Counted from the stretch's first letter, positions 47,575 to 56,931 are shown. The stretch is 64,000 nucleotides of DNA from Desulfonauticus submarinus (GCF_900104045.1 NZ_FNIN01000002.1:124001-188000); one strand, 5' to 3'. Notes: generated by a model not told the origin, from the sequence alone. Numbers and translations are program-made.

Positions 47575-47603
47575 CTTTTAGGCAAAAGTAAAATTCCTGT
47601 CAA
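47575..47603 (-). promoter_or_regulatory. Promoter of the aromatic cluster with overlapping palindrome
   Basis: TTGACA at 47603-47598 (perfect -35), 17-base spacer, then TAAAAG at 47580-47575 (partial -10). Transcription would begin about 47568, only a few bases before the leader ATG. A palindrome TTTACTTTT-GCCT-AAAAGTAAA (47593 to 47572) covers the -10, a possible repressor site. The -35 lies just past the stop of the upstream binding-protein gene. Confidence 0.65.
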
Positions 47604-47609
47604 GTCTTT

Positions 47610-48788
47610 TTATTTAGGACAAATAGAATCTTTAAATACAAACTGCCCCTTATTATTAATCTGAACAACTACCGCACATTTTACAGGATCTCCTTGATAG
47701 GTAAAATGCATCTTACCTGTCACTCCTTCAAAATTTCTAATCTTGGATAAAGCAAAACGCAAAATAGACTTATTTTTTTCCAAATCATTTCCTAACAAAT
47801 CCTCTGCATTTTTTAATGCAGTTAAAAGCAAATTTAAAGAATCCCAAGTAAGTGCTGCTGGATCATCTGGCAAATATCCGTATGTTCTCTTAAATAAATC
47901 TACAAATTGCTTATTTTTACCTTTAGCGCCTAGTGCAGCATAATGGGTTGAGAAATAATATCCCACACATGCAGATCCACATAATGGGAACAAATCTGCC
48001 GACCCCCAAGAATCAGAACCAAAAATAGGTTTATTCCAACCCAACTTCTTTAAATCTTTTACTAATTTAGCTACTTGATAATAATGACAAGGCAAGAAAA
48101 TCATATCTGGATTTGCAGAAACCAATCTTCTCGCTAAATTTAAAAATTTATCTTCTCCTGTCACAAAACTGTCAAAAACTATCACACTCCCCTCTCCGTA
48201 TACATCTTCCCAGTCCAATTTAAATAAAGCCGCTAGATCTTTGGAATAATCATCATCACTTACATAAATAATACCAACCGTTTTTTTAGATTTAGACTCA
48301 GGCAATATTTTGTTAGAAAAATAAAGGGCAACTTCACTCTGAAAAGGATCTAAAAAAGCTGCTCTAAAAACCCACGGCCTATTAATCGTAGTTTTAGGAT
48401 TTGTAGACCAAGGAGAAATCATTAATGTCTTTTTTTGATTACATACTCCCCCTGTGGGTACTGCTTGTCTACTAGCCATCGGCCCAACAATTGCCCATAC
48501 TTTATCTTTATCTATTAATTTTAACGCAACTTTTTTAGCAACTTCAGGATCAAATTTATTATCTTCGTAAATAAATTCTAACATATATCGCTTCCCGCCT
48601 AAAACCAATCCTCCCTGAGCATTTATTCTATTCTTTATTAATTCAGCAGCATCTTTAGCTGATTTACCAGTTTGCTGGTTTTCACCACTAAGCGGAAGGT
48701 CAAAACCTATCTTTATTGTTTCTGCAAAACTCACACTAGAAAAAACTATAACCAAATAACACAATAAAAGTGATACTACTCTTTTCAT
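47610..48788 (-). CDS. Branched-chain amino-acid-type ABC transporter substrate-binding protein
   Basis: About 392 residues from ATG 48788 (GAAGGAGGAATTAT before it). A signal peptide (1-22, ending VSFA) is followed by TIKIGFDLPLSGENQQTGKS, the usual LivK start, with AIVGPMASRQAVPTGGVCNQ, VGIIYVSDDDY, DMIFLPCHYYQVAK and AALTWDSLNLLLTAL. Periplasmic. No permease or ATPase gene is next to it, so the ligand is unknown; the position before the aromatic cluster hints at an amino acid. Confidence 0.85.
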   Translation of the reverse strand: MKRVVSLLLCYLVIVFSSVSFAETIKIGFDLPLSGENQQTGKSAKDAAELIKNRINAQGGLVLGGKRYMLEFIYEDNKFDPEVAKKVALKLIDKDKVWAIVGPMASRQAVPTGGVCNQKKTLMISPWSTNPKTTINRPWVFRAAFLDPFQSEVALYFSNKILPESKSKKTVGIIYVSDDDYSKDLAALFKLDWEDVYGEGSVIVFDSFVTGEDKFLNLARRLVSANPDMIFLPCHYYQVAKLVKDLKKLGWNKPIFGSDSWGSADLFPLCGSACVGYYFSTHYAALGAKGKNKQFVDLFKRTYGYLPDDPAALTWDSLNLLLTALKNAEDLLGNDLEKNKSILRFALSKIRNFEGVTGKMHFTYQGDPVKCAVVVQINNKGQFVFKDSICPK

Positions 48789-49129
48789 ATAATTCCTCCT
48801 TCGCTTTCCATCCAAACGCCTTTAGAATAATGGGCGCATTATTAATAAAAAATGAAAAGTAAGTCTACTTTTTACATGAAAATACTAATTTTTTTTACAA
48901 AAAAACATTTGTTGCTTATTTTATTAAATAATTTCAAAATGTTATGTTAATGTTTTTTATTTAATTCACAAAGAGTACAACAGTATAAACAATAAACAAT
49001 AAGCAAAAACTAAACAGGCCTTCTAAATATAAAGAATCTTAAAGTCTAGTCTTATTTTTTTCTTGAAAACGCAATGTTTCTTAATTAAATAAGTTTAGAA
49101 AAGGAAATTAATGCTAATTGGAGGACAAG
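48789..49129. other. Divergent AT-rich intergenic region with two inverted repeats
   Basis: This 341-base gap separates the binding-protein gene (minus) from the coiled-coil membrane protein gene (plus). I see AATAATG-GGCG-CATTATT at 48831-48848 and AAAAGTA-AGTC-TACTTTT at 48855-48872. The second has the same half-site as the palindrome over the aromatic-cluster promoter. A TTGAAA with a TAAATA 17 bases downstream near 49060-49090 may be the plus-strand promoter. No gene-sized frame. Confidence 0.4.
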
Positions 49130-49579
49130 ATGGGTGCTAAAAAAATCTCTCAATTCCCTTTAAAAAACCAAGAAAACAATCAACAATTTGCTCAAGAAAT
49201 TATAGCTAACACTCAAAAAGATATGGGCAAAGTTGCTCTTATTATTTCTATCTTAGCAGTTCTTTTAGTAGCAATACTATTTTTTGGTTTAAATCAAAAT
49301 GTAAAAGGCTTAAGTACTCAAATTCATCAACTAGAAAACCTACCCAAACAACTTACTACTTTAGGTTCAAAGGTAAACCTCTTGGAAGATAAAGTTTATG
49401 CTCTAGAAAATCTTCCTCAACGAACTAAAAATTTAATTATAGCTAATACTCTTCAAGAAATGGCCTCTAAAACTAAGTATCTTAGCACTCAAGTACAAAA
49501 CGAAAATCAAGCTGTTAAACTTATTCAAATCCAACAGCTTTTAAAACAATTACAAGCAGAAATCGGTTCTGCTAAATAA
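49130..49579 (+). CDS. Small membrane-anchored coiled-coil protein
   Basis: 149 residues from ATG 49130, right after GGAGGACAAG; a TTG at 49118 would overlap that site. The first 35 residues are polar (Gln/Asn-rich), then a membrane segment (about 34-56, VALIISILAVLLVAILFF), then about 90 residues of leucine-heptad coiled coil (IHQLENLPKQLTTLGSKVNL). No family recognised. It is followed by a clear terminator, so it is transcribed alone. An envelope or chemotaxis-like accessory role is possible but not shown. Confidence 0.65.
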   Translation: MGAKKISQFPLKNQENNQQFAQEIIANTQKDMGKVALIISILAVLLVAILFFGLNQNVKGLSTQIHQLENLPKQLTTLGSKVNLLEDKVYALENLPQRTKNLIIANTLQEMASKTKYLSTQVQNENQAVKLIQIQQLLKQLQAEIGSAK

Positions 49580-49599
49580 TTGTCTTAAAACATTTTATG

Positions 49600-49636
49600 G
49601 GGAGTGCGTTTAATTTAAAAACGTACTCCTTTTTAA
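49600..49636 (+). terminator. Intrinsic terminator after the coiled-coil protein gene
   Basis: Plus strand GGAGTGCGTTT-AATTTA-AAACGTACTCC with one G-U pair, then TTTTT. It lies about 20 bases past the stop at 49579 and runs into the 5' region of the small gene at 49657. Confidence 0.8.
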
Positions 49637-49656
49637 ACAATAAAAAATTAAAAAGA

Positions 49657-49845
49657 ATGTCTAATAAACCTTCCTTTAAATCTAATAAATCTAAAGAAAT
49701 AATTTGTTATTGTTTCTCTTATACTAAAGAAGATATTGAAAAAGATTTAAAATTAAATGGCAAGTCTACAATTTTAGAATATATAAAAAAAAGCAAATTA
49801 TTAGGAAAATGTAATTGTATCTCTAAAAGTCCATTAAAAAAATGA
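49657..49845 (+). CDS. Small BFD-like [2Fe-2S] domain protein
   Basis: 62 residues from ATG 49657; the open frame starts earlier at 49597 but lies inside the terminator hairpin. Two CxC pairs (IICYCFSYTKEDIEKD and LGKCNCISKSP) separated by about 32 residues match the BFD-like/CopZ-type small iron-sulfur or zinc domain, with GKSTILEYI between them. No other domain. Upstream AAAAAGA is a weak ribosome-binding site. It probably carries an iron-sulfur cluster as an electron carrier or metallochaperone. Confidence 0.65.
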   Translation: MSNKPSFKSNKSKEIICYCFSYTKEDIEKDLKLNGKSTILEYIKKSKLLGKCNCISKSPLKK

Positions 49846-49906
49846 TGTTTAGCTAATGTCTACCAGGTGGTAGAAGAAATAAAAAATAAGTTGAAACTTT
49901 AAAAAA

Positions 49907-50209
49907 TTAATCTTTCAAAATAAAAAGCATCTCTTGCAGCTCTTTTTTTACTTCCATAAACACTTCTAGCCAACGAGCTTCTTCTTTCAGACGTAGTTTA
50001 GCTCCTTGAATAGTTAGCTTTTCTTCATAAAGAAGGAATTTTATACGTTCTAAAAGCCTGAGATGCTCTTGAGTGTAAAGACGTTGGCCGGAACTACTAC
50101 GAACAGGTTTTAAAAGGTCAAACTCTTTTTCCCAAAAACGCAAAATATAAGGCTCTAACCCCAAACGTTTGGCTGCTTCACCTATTTTATAATATCTAGT
50201 TTTCTTCAT
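49907..50209 (-). CDS. MerR-family transcriptional regulator, short
   Basis: 100 residues. Winged helix-turn-helix YKIGEAAKRLGLEPYILRFW, wing SSGQRLYTQEHLRLLERIK, and a short dimerisation helix (KLRLKEEARWLEVF). No effector domain. It is the last gene of the thrS-pheT cluster, as in related Desulfovibrionales. A strong terminator hairpin ends only four bases before its ATG, so it has no ribosome-binding site of its own. Confidence 0.82.
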   Translation of the reverse strand: MKKTRYYKIGEAAKRLGLEPYILRFWEKEFDLLKPVRSSSGQRLYTQEHLRLLERIKFLLYEEKLTIQGAKLRLKEEARWLEVFMEVKKELQEMLFILKD

Positions 50210-50212
50210 TAC

Positions 50213-50247
50213 AAAAAAAGGACGAATCTCATTATGATTCGTCCTTA
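50213..50247 (-). terminator. Intrinsic terminator between pheT and the merR gene
   Basis: Minus strand AGGACGAATC-ATAATGA-GATTCGTCCT followed by a run of seven T. It starts 29 bases after the pheT stop and ends directly before the merR ATG. Confidence 0.88.
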
Positions 50248-50275
50248 TTACTTTAGTTTTTTTAACTTGGCAAAT

Positions 50276-52675
50276 TTAAGGAAAGCTAACATTTAATTTT
50301 TTAACAATAGTGTTTGCGATATTAGAATTTACCTTATCTACTTCTTTCACCTTCAAAGTTTTATCTTTTGCTCTATAAGTAAGAGTAAGGGTCACATTTT
50401 TTACTGCTTTATCTTTAGGGAAATAAATATCTTTAACACTCACATCTTCTAATATTTTGCATTGAACTCCCTTTATAACTTCCAGAATAGATCCTATCTG
50501 TAAATCAAGAGGGCAAACCACAGTAATATCTCGTTTTGATGCTGGGAACTTGGGCAGTTCTTTAAATCTTAATGTCCATTTAAGATAATATCCAAATATT
50601 TTATCTAAATCTAAATCAGCATACCATAAATTACCATCTTTAACATCATATTGTTTTGCTATATCTTCTTTTATCAACCCCATAAACCCTAAAATATCAT
50701 CACCCACTATTATCTCCACCGCAGGTTTAAGAAAAGGATGCTCCCTTCTAGTAATAAACTCCATTTCTGGCAGGCCAAAACTTAAAGCAAACCCCTCTAT
50801 TAATCCTTTAATGTCACTATAATTAAAAAATTCCCCTTTAGGAAAAGGCCAATTCTCAGGGTAACGACTTCCAGATAAAACAAATCCAAACCTATTATTT
50901 TCCTGACATAAAGTCTCCACATTATCATCTTTTGTAAATGTCTTTGCTATTTCAAATAATTTTATTCTCTTATTATTTTGAGTAAAATTTGTTTTTACAG
51001 CATATAAAAGCCCTGCCAAAAGAGTTGTACGCAAAACATTTTGTTCCTCGCTTAAAGGATTTAAGACATAAACTCGTTTTTCTTTATCTTCTAGTCCTAA
51101 TAAATCTAAATCCTTTTCTCCTACAAAGCTATAGTTTATAGATTCTTGTAAACCAATCCCTTTTGCCCAATGTTTTATTTTTCGCAAAAACAAGACCTTT
51201 GGATCTTGTTCATCTTTTAAAGTTCGACTAACTTTAGGTAACCGAGCCTCAATTTTATCTAAACCATAAATCCTTCCCACCTCTTCAACCAAATCTATTT
51301 CTCGCTGCAAATCATGTCTAAAAGATGGAGCTTCTACTTCCCAAGAAGATTCTTCTTTTCTTATTTTACAACCTAATTTCTGTAAGGTTTTAAAACTAAA
51401 ATCTTTTTCTATCTCTACGCCTAAAATATCTGAAGGCTTATTTGGTCTAAATTTAATAACAGCCTTAACAAAAGGCTTGGGTTCTTTTTTAGCAATCCCT
51501 TTCAATACTTTTCCACTTGCTAGTGTCTGAATTAAATAAGCTGCTCTTTCTAAAGCAAAAGGAGATAAAAGTTGATCAATACCTCTTTCAAAACGATAGG
51601 AAGACTCACTTGTTAAAGATAGCCTCCTAGCTGTTTTTCTGATAGTAACTGGATTAAATACTGCACACTCTAAGAGGACTTCAGAACTATCTTGTTTTAT
51701 CTCAGAATTCTCTCCTCCCATTATACCAGCTAAAGCTACTGGTTTTTCACTATCCAAAATTAATAAATCTGTAGCCAAAAGTTCTCGTTCTTTACCATCT
51801 AAAGTAACAAACTTTTCTTTATCTTTGGCTAAAGCTACTCTAATTTTATTTCCTGACAAAAGCCTTCTATCAAAAGCATGTAAAGGTTGACCTAATTCCA
51901 TTAAAACATAATTAGTAATATCCACAACATTATTAATAGGATTTATACCCGAAGCAATAAGTCTAAAACGCATCCACGCAGGACTTGGCTTTATTTTACA
52001 ATCTGTAATTAATCTGGCTTGATAGAGGAAGCAGTGTTCTGGAGACTGAATTTCTATGTCATAATCTAAAGGAGTATCAATTTCTTGAACATTTGCAGAA
52101 GGTAAAGATAAGGGCAATGAATAAAGTGCAGCAACTTCTCGTGCAATACCAAGGACACTCAAACAGTCTGCTCTATTTGGGGTAATCCCTATATCAAAAA
52201 CATACTCATCTAAACCAAGGGCTGAGATTAAATTTTCTCCTACTGTTAAATTAGAAAACTCCTCACTTAAAACCCAAATACCTGAGCTATCTTCCCCAAG
52301 TTCAAGCTCCTTTTGGGAACAAATCATTCCACAAGAAAGTTCGCCTCTAAGTTTTGCTTTCTTAATTTTAAATCCTGAAGGCATTTTAGTGCCAATCAAG
52401 GCCACTGGCACTAATTGAGATTCTCCTACATTAGGGGCTCCACAAACAATGGGTAAAACTTCTGAGCCTATATCTACTTTGCATAAAGAAAGATGATCAC
52501 TATTAGGATGGGGCGCACATTCTACAACTTTTCCAACTACTACACTTTTAAGGTATTCAAAAGGAGAATTTATTTCTTCTACTTCTAGACCAACCATGGT
52601 CAATCGATGAGCAAGTTCTTCTATATCCCCATCAAAAGGAACAAAACTCTTGAGCCAATTTAGACTGAGTAACAT
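50276..52675 (-). CDS. pheT: Phenylalanyl-tRNA synthetase beta subunit
   Basis: 799 residues from ATG 52675 (GAGG upstream); the frame extends to 52690. MLLSLNWLKSFVPFDGDIEE is the normal N-terminus. Domains in order: EMAP/tRNA-binding OB fold (about 40-150, VVGKVVECAPHPNSDHLSLC), B3/4, B5 (ADILGVEIEKDF-like region), the class-II-like B6/7 core and a C-terminal FDX-ACB domain (RFKELPKFPASKRDITVVCP). It forms the alpha2-beta2 enzyme with PheS, 27 bases upstream. Confidence 0.95.
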   Translation of the reverse strand: MLLSLNWLKSFVPFDGDIEELAHRLTMVGLEVEEINSPFEYLKSVVVGKVVECAPHPNSDHLSLCKVDIGSEVLPIVCGAPNVGESQLVPVALIGTKMPSGFKIKKAKLRGELSCGMICSQKELELGEDSSGIWVLSEEFSNLTVGENLISALGLDEYVFDIGITPNRADCLSVLGIAREVAALYSLPLSLPSANVQEIDTPLDYDIEIQSPEHCFLYQARLITDCKIKPSPAWMRFRLIASGINPINNVVDITNYVLMELGQPLHAFDRRLLSGNKIRVALAKDKEKFVTLDGKERELLATDLLILDSEKPVALAGIMGGENSEIKQDSSEVLLECAVFNPVTIRKTARRLSLTSESSYRFERGIDQLLSPFALERAAYLIQTLASGKVLKGIAKKEPKPFVKAVIKFRPNKPSDILGVEIEKDFSFKTLQKLGCKIRKEESSWEVEAPSFRHDLQREIDLVEEVGRIYGLDKIEARLPKVSRTLKDEQDPKVLFLRKIKHWAKGIGLQESINYSFVGEKDLDLLGLEDKEKRVYVLNPLSEEQNVLRTTLLAGLLYAVKTNFTQNNKRIKLFEIAKTFTKDDNVETLCQENNRFGFVLSGSRYPENWPFPKGEFFNYSDIKGLIEGFALSFGLPEMEFITRREHPFLKPAVEIIVGDDILGFMGLIKEDIAKQYDVKDGNLWYADLDLDKIFGYYLKWTLRFKELPKFPASKRDITVVCPLDLQIGSILEVIKGVQCKILEDVSVKDIYFPKDKAVKNVTLTLTYRAKDKTLKVKEVDKVNSNIANTIVKKLNVSFP

Positions 52676-52702
52676 GGATAATAACCTCAAATAGAAATTA
52701 AA

Positions 52703-53752
52703 TTATTTAAACTGCTGCAAAAAACGTATATCGTTTTCAAAAAATATTCTAAGATCTCCAATCCCATACTTCAGCATAGCAACCCTTTCTACTCCTAAGC
52801 CAAAGGCAAAACCAGAAAACTTCTCGCTATCATACCCAACCATTTTAAACACAGCAGGATCAATCATACCACAACCCAAAATTTCTACCCAACCAGTTTC
52901 TTTACATACTCGGCAGGTCTCTCCATTTACTTTTCCAGAACCTTTACACATAACACAACTAATATCCACTTCAGCACTAGGTTCTGTAAAAGGGAAAAAA
53001 CTTGGTCTAAACCGCACTCTTGTCTCAGGGCCAAACACTCTATGCAAAAATAAAGTTAAAATACCTCTTAGATCTGCCATAGTCACATGCTTATCCACTA
53101 AAAAACCTTCTATTTGGTGAAACATAGGACTATGAGTAAGATCAGAATCCCGGCGATAAACTTTTCCTGGCGCAATAGCTGCTATAGGAGGTTTTCTAGA
53201 AAGCATGGTTCTTATCTGAAGGGGAGAAGTATGAGTCCTCAGTAAAGTTTTTTCTGTAATATAAAGACTATCCTGCATATCTCTAGCAGGATGCTCAGGT
53301 GGGATATTTAAGGCTTCAAAATTATAAAAATCGGTTTCTACCTCAGGTCCTTGAACAACTTCAAACCCCAAGGAAGTAAAAATATCAGAAATTTCTTCTA
53401 TTACTACAGTAATTGGATGAAGAGTGCCTATATCTGGCTTTCTACCAGGAATAGTTGGATCAAAATTCCTTAAAGCAGCTTCTTTTTCCTGCTTTTCCAG
53501 AAAATGTTTTTTTTCTTCAACTAAGCTAAGTAGTTCCTGTTTAACCTCATTTGCCTTTCGACCAGCAATTGGTAAATCACTAGGGGCTAATTCTTTTAGC
53601 CCTTTCATTACTTCTGATAAATATCCTTTTTTACGGCTAAAAAATTTGACTCTAATTTCCTCTAATTCAGAAAGACAATTGGCCTTGCCCAGGCTCTCTT
53701 TAAGCTCCTGAACAAGGCCATCTAGCTTTTCCAAAAAAACTTTTACTTCCAT
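52703..53752 (-). CDS. pheS: Phenylalanyl-tRNA synthetase alpha subunit
   Basis: 349 residues. N-terminal coiled coil (about 1-85), then the class II catalytic core: [61 protein letters not shown] (motif 2) and [14 protein letters not shown] (motif 3). An insert CVMCKGSG...CRVCKETGW with two CxxC pairs is a zinc-ribbon-like segment seen in many bacterial PheS. Four bases after rplT. Confidence 0.96.
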   Translation of the reverse strand: MEVKVFLEKLDGLVQELKESLGKANCLSELEEIRVKFFSRKKGYLSEVMKGLKELAPSDLPIAGRKANEVKQELLSLVEEKKHFLEKQEKEAALRNFDPTIPGRKPDIGTLHPITVVIEEISDIFTSLGFEVVQGPEVETDFYNFEALNIPPEHPARDMQDSLYITEKTLLRTHTSPLQIRTMLSRKPPIAAIAPGKVYRRDSDLTHSPMFHQIEGFLVDKHVTMADLRGILTLFLHRVFGPETRVRFRPSFFPFTEPSAEVDISCVMCKGSGKVNGETCRVCKETGWVEILGCGMIDPAVFKMVGYDSEKFSGFAFGLGVERVAMLKYGIGDLRIFFENDIRFLQQFK

Positions 53753-53756
53753 TTTC

Positions 53757-54107
53757 CTAATTATTAGATTTTGCGAGTTCTACTAAACGAGCAAATGCAG
53801 CCTTTTCCCTAACTGCCATATCAGCTAAACACTTCCTATTAATTGCTACTCCAGCTTTATTTAAACCATCAATAAAACGACTATAAGATAAACCATACTC
53901 TCTAGCAGCAGCATTAATTCTCATAATCCACAATTTTCGGAATTCTCTCTTACGCTGTTTTCTGTCCCTATAAGCATAACAAAGCGAACGCTCAACCTGC
54001 TCTCTAGCAATACGATAAAGTTTGCCTCGAGAGCCAGTATACCCTTTGGCCATTTTCAAATATTTTTTATGCCTTTTATGGCGAGTTTTTCCAGATTTTA
54101 CACGCAT
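53757..54107 (-). CDS. rplT: 50S ribosomal protein L20
   Basis: 116 residues beginning [20 protein letters not shown], with [20 protein letters not shown], the conserved L20 core. The basic N-terminal tail binds 23S rRNA during early 50S assembly. In the usual infC-rpmI-rplT order. L20 often represses this operon, but I cannot identify a leader structure here. Confidence 0.97.
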   Translation of the reverse strand: MRVKSGKTRHKRHKKYLKMAKGYTGSRGKLYRIAREQVERSLCYAYRDRKQRKREFRKLWIMRINAAAREYGLSYSRFIDGLNKAGVAINRKCLADMAVREKAAFARLVELAKSNN

Positions 54108-54152
54108 AACCTCTATCCTCCTTAAAAATTTCTAAAATCTTAATTTAATAAT

Positions 54153-54350
54153 TTAAGCATATGGCAATAACTTTTTAACCTGCTTTATATTGGCAGAATC
54201 AACTAACGTAGCTTGCCCCAATCTTCTTTTTCGCTTAGCATTTTTTTTTGTCAAAATATGCCTCAAGTTCTGCCTTCTTCTTTTAAATTTTCCACCACCT
54301 GTTTTAGAAAATCTCTTTGCTGCTGCCCTGTTTGTCTTCATTTTAGGCAT
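54153..54350 (-). CDS. rpmI: 50S ribosomal protein L35
   Basis: 65 residues, [20 protein letters not shown] followed by [15 protein letters not shown], the complete L35 signature. Between infC and rplT as expected. Confidence 0.97.
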   Translation of the reverse strand: MPKMKTNRAAAKRFSKTGGGKFKRRRQNLRHILTKKNAKRKRRLGQATLVDSANIKQVKKLLPYA

Positions 54351-54380
54351 TACTTTTTCCTCCTTATTTTCAAAACGAAT

Positions 54381-54905
54381 TTATTTCTTTTTAGCAAGAG
54401 GAGAGAGTAACATAAACATTGTCCTCCCCTCAAATTTAGGAGCTTGCTCTATTTTTGCTAACTCCTCCAAATCTTTTGCTATTCTTTCTAAAATTTCTAA
54501 TCCTTTCTCTTTATGGGCCAATTCTCGTCCTCTAAAAAACACTGTCACTTTGCATCTATCTCCGCCAGACAAAAAGCGCTTTATATGCCTAATTTTTGTC
54601 TGCAAATCATTTTCATCTGTCTTGGGACGGACTTTTATCTCTTTAACTTGTATTCGAACTTGTTTCTTTTTAGCTTCTTGCTGTTTCTTTTGTTGCTCAT
54701 ACAAATACTTTCCATAATCCATCACCTTGCAGACAGGTGGTTTAGCATTAGGAGCAACTTCTACCAAATCAAGTCCAACATCTCTGGCATAGGTAAGTGC
54801 CTCTTTTAAAGACACAATTCCTGCCTGTTTTCCATCCTCCTTAATTAACCGCACTTCCTTAGCCCGAATCTGTTCATTCTTTCGGGCACTAGTAGAGGTA
54901 CCTAT
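54381..54905 (-). CDS. infC: Translation initiation factor IF-3, apparently starting at AUA
   Basis: The conserved IF-3 sequence runs [19 protein letters not shown], so translation must start before the GTG at 54854. The only start-like codon between that and the upstream in-frame TGA is ATA at 54905, eight bases after GGAGG. This gives 174 residues, the normal IF-3 length, and overlaps the thrS stop by 17 bases. IF-3 then continues with the linker ([20 protein letters not shown]) and C-terminal domain. Rare start codons in infC are known to allow IF-3 to repress its own translation. Confidence 0.85.
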   Translation of the reverse strand: MGTSTSARKNEQIRAKEVRLIKEDGKQAGIVSLKEALTYARDVGLDLVEVAPNAKPPVCKVMDYGKYLYEQQKKQQEAKKKQVRIQVKEIKVRPKTDENDLQTKIRHIKRFLSGGDRCKVTVFFRGRELAHKEKGLEILERIAKDLEELAKIEQAPKFEGRTMFMLLSPLAKKK

Positions 54906-56832
54906 AGCTCATTCCTCCCTGTTTAAATGGTTCATCCATATCGTGATAAATTAACTCTATCACTTCTTCCAAAGTCTTAAACCCTATATTTTTACCGCCT
55001 CTTAGGCGAACATTTACTCCTTTTGCCTCTATCTCTTTTTCTCCAACTACTAATACATAAGGAACTTTTTCCAACTGAGCCTCTCTAACTTTATAACCTA
55101 ATTTTTCATTTCGCAAATCCATTTCTATACGCAACCCTGAGTTCCTTAAAATATCATAACATTTTCTCGCGTATTCATTATGAGCTTCTGTAACAGTAAG
55201 AATCTTTGCTTGAACAGGTGCAAGCCAAGTAGGGAAAGCTCCTGCATAGTGTTCTATTAAAACACCCATAAATCTCTCTATAGCGCCCAAAATCACTCTA
55301 TGCAACATTACTGGACGATGCTTTTCTCCATCTTCCCCCACATAAAATAAATCAAATCTTTCTGGCAAAGTAAAATCGCATTGAATAGTAGAACACTGCC
55401 ATTTTCTTCCCAAAGCATCTTTTAACTTAACATCTATCTTAGGTCCATAAAAAGCACCTTCTCCTGGACAAATATCATATTCTAAGCCTAAAAACTCTAA
55501 CGCATTGGTTAATGCTGAGGTGGCTCTATCCCAATCCTCATCAGAACCAATGGATTTCTCAGGCCTTGTGCTTATTTCTAACTCATACTCAAAACCAAAA
55601 ATTGACATCACATCATGCACAAACTTTAAAACGCCAACAATCTCTTCTTGCAACTGATCTGGTCTACAAATAATATGGGCATCATCTTGAGTAAATTGAC
55701 GAACCCTAAGAAGTCCATGTAATACTCCGGACTTTTCATGTCTATTTACTGTTCCAAGCTCAAAATAACGAATAGGCAAATCTCTATAGCTCCGCAACTT
55801 CGATTTATAAATAAGCATATGCGACAAACAGTTCATTGGCTTTAAACCATATACCTGCCCATCTATTTCTGTAAAATACATATTTTCTCTATAATTATCA
55901 TAATGTCCAGATCTCTTCCATAATTCTTGACGCAATAAACGAGGACCTCTTACAATCTCATAGCCTCTTTTCAGATGTTCCCTAACTTCAAAATCTTCTA
56001 AAATAGTTCTTACCAATGCGCCCTTAGGGTGAAAAATAGGCATTCCAGGCCCTGCCTCTTCAGAAAAACTAAATAAATCCAGTTGCTGGCCTAACTTACG
56101 ATGATCTCTTTTTTTGGCCTCTTCTAATCTAGATAAATACTTTTTTAAATCTTTTTCTGAAGCAAAAGCTGTCCCATAAATACGCTGTAGCATAGGCTTG
56201 GTTTCATCTCCTCGCCAATACGCCCCTGCCACAGAAGTCAATTTAAATGCCTTTACATACCCTGTACTTGGAAGATGTGGGCCTCTACAAAGATCAACAA
56301 AATCTCCATGTTTATAAAGAGAAACCCTCTCTTCTCCTAAATCATCTATAATTTCCAACTTATAAGTTTCATTTAACTTTAAAAATAATTTTTTAGCTTC
56401 TTCTGCTGAAACTTCCTCTCGAATAAATGGATGATTAGCCGCAATACTTTTGGCCATTTCTTTCTCTATCTTTTCCAAATCATCAGGAGTAAAAGGACGT
56501 TCATAATCAAAATCATAATAAAAACCATCTTCAATAGCAGGGCCAATAGTAACTTTTGCTGTAGGAAAAATTTTCTTCACAGCCTCTGCCATAATATGGG
56601 CTGCGCTATGTCTTAAAATTTCAAGTCCTTCACTTGTATCTAAAAAAATGGCCTCAACTTCTTTACAGTCTTCTGGAATCTTACGGGATAAATCATAAAT
56701 TCCACTCTCGCATCTAAAGGCAATAATTTTTTTAGCCTTCTTTCCTGAAAAAAATTCCAAAAGCTCTTTAAAAAGGCAACTTTCTTTTAAATCTACTTCT
56801 TTCCCTAAATCCTTCAAATTTATTTTGGCCAT
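54889..56832 (-). CDS. thrS: Threonyl-tRNA synthetase
   Basis: 647 residues, full length. TGS domain (about 1-60), editing domain with [11 protein letters not shown] (HxxxH) and [10 protein letters not shown], catalytic class II core ([59 protein letters not shown]) and C-terminal anticodon domain ([20 protein letters not shown]). First gene of the thrS-infC-rpmI-rplT-pheS-pheT run. No T-box leader is visible before it. Confidence 0.96.
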   Translation of the reverse strand: MAKINLKDLGKEVDLKESCLFKELLEFFSGKKAKKIIAFRCESGIYDLSRKIPEDCKEVEAIFLDTSEGLEILRHSAAHIMAEAVKKIFPTAKVTIGPAIEDGFYYDFDYERPFTPDDLEKIEKEMAKSIAANHPFIREEVSAEEAKKLFLKLNETYKLEIIDDLGEERVSLYKHGDFVDLCRGPHLPSTGYVKAFKLTSVAGAYWRGDETKPMLQRIYGTAFASEKDLKKYLSRLEEAKKRDHRKLGQQLDLFSFSEEAGPGMPIFHPKGALVRTILEDFEVREHLKRGYEIVRGPRLLRQELWKRSGHYDNYRENMYFTEIDGQVYGLKPMNCLSHMLIYKSKLRSYRDLPIRYFELGTVNRHEKSGVLHGLLRVRQFTQDDAHIICRPDQLQEEIVGVLKFVHDVMSIFGFEYELEISTRPEKSIGSDEDWDRATSALTNALEFLGLEYDICPGEGAFYGPKIDVKLKDALGRKWQCSTIQCDFTLPERFDLFYVGEDGEKHRPVMLHRVILGAIERFMGVLIEHYAGAFPTWLAPVQAKILTVTEAHNEYARKCYDILRNSGLRIEMDLRNEKLGYKVREAQLEKVPYVLVVGEKEIEAKGVNVRLRGGKNIGFKTLEEVIELIYHDMDEPFKQGGMSYRYLY

Positions 56833-56896
56833 CTCAATATCTTCCCATTACCTAAGTTTACTACTGGCTTTTTAAAATTTATATCTATAAAAGTTT

Positions 56897-56924
56897 AGGG
56901 AGGCATTAAAGCCTCCCTTTTTTT
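56897..56924. terminator. Hairpin between tRNA-Val and thrS
   Basis: GGGAGGC-ATTAAA-GCCTCCC. The T run (seven T) follows on the plus strand; on the minus strand, the direction of the tRNA and thrS, only TAAACTTTT follows. It may be a leaky end for the tRNA transcript. Confidence 0.55.
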
Positions 56925-56931
56925 CTCTATC

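Noticed and set aside
47425-47664. Plus-strand open frame across the aromatic leader region
   Set aside because: It is the complement of the leader peptide, promoter and terminator; no ribosome-binding site and no recognisable product.
49866-49885. CTACCA-GG-TGGTAG palindrome as a terminator
   Set aside because: The loop is only two bases and no T run follows on either strand.
54190-54717. 175-codon plus-strand open frame opposite rpmI and infC
   Set aside because: It is fully antisense to conserved ribosomal and IF-3 genes, has no ribosome-binding site, and its Phe/Leu/Cys-rich product is typical of the complement of Lys/Arg-rich genes.
56833-56931. T-box riboswitch upstream of thrS
   Set aside because: No T-box consensus, specifier stem or room for one between the tRNA-Val gene and thrS; only a small hairpin.
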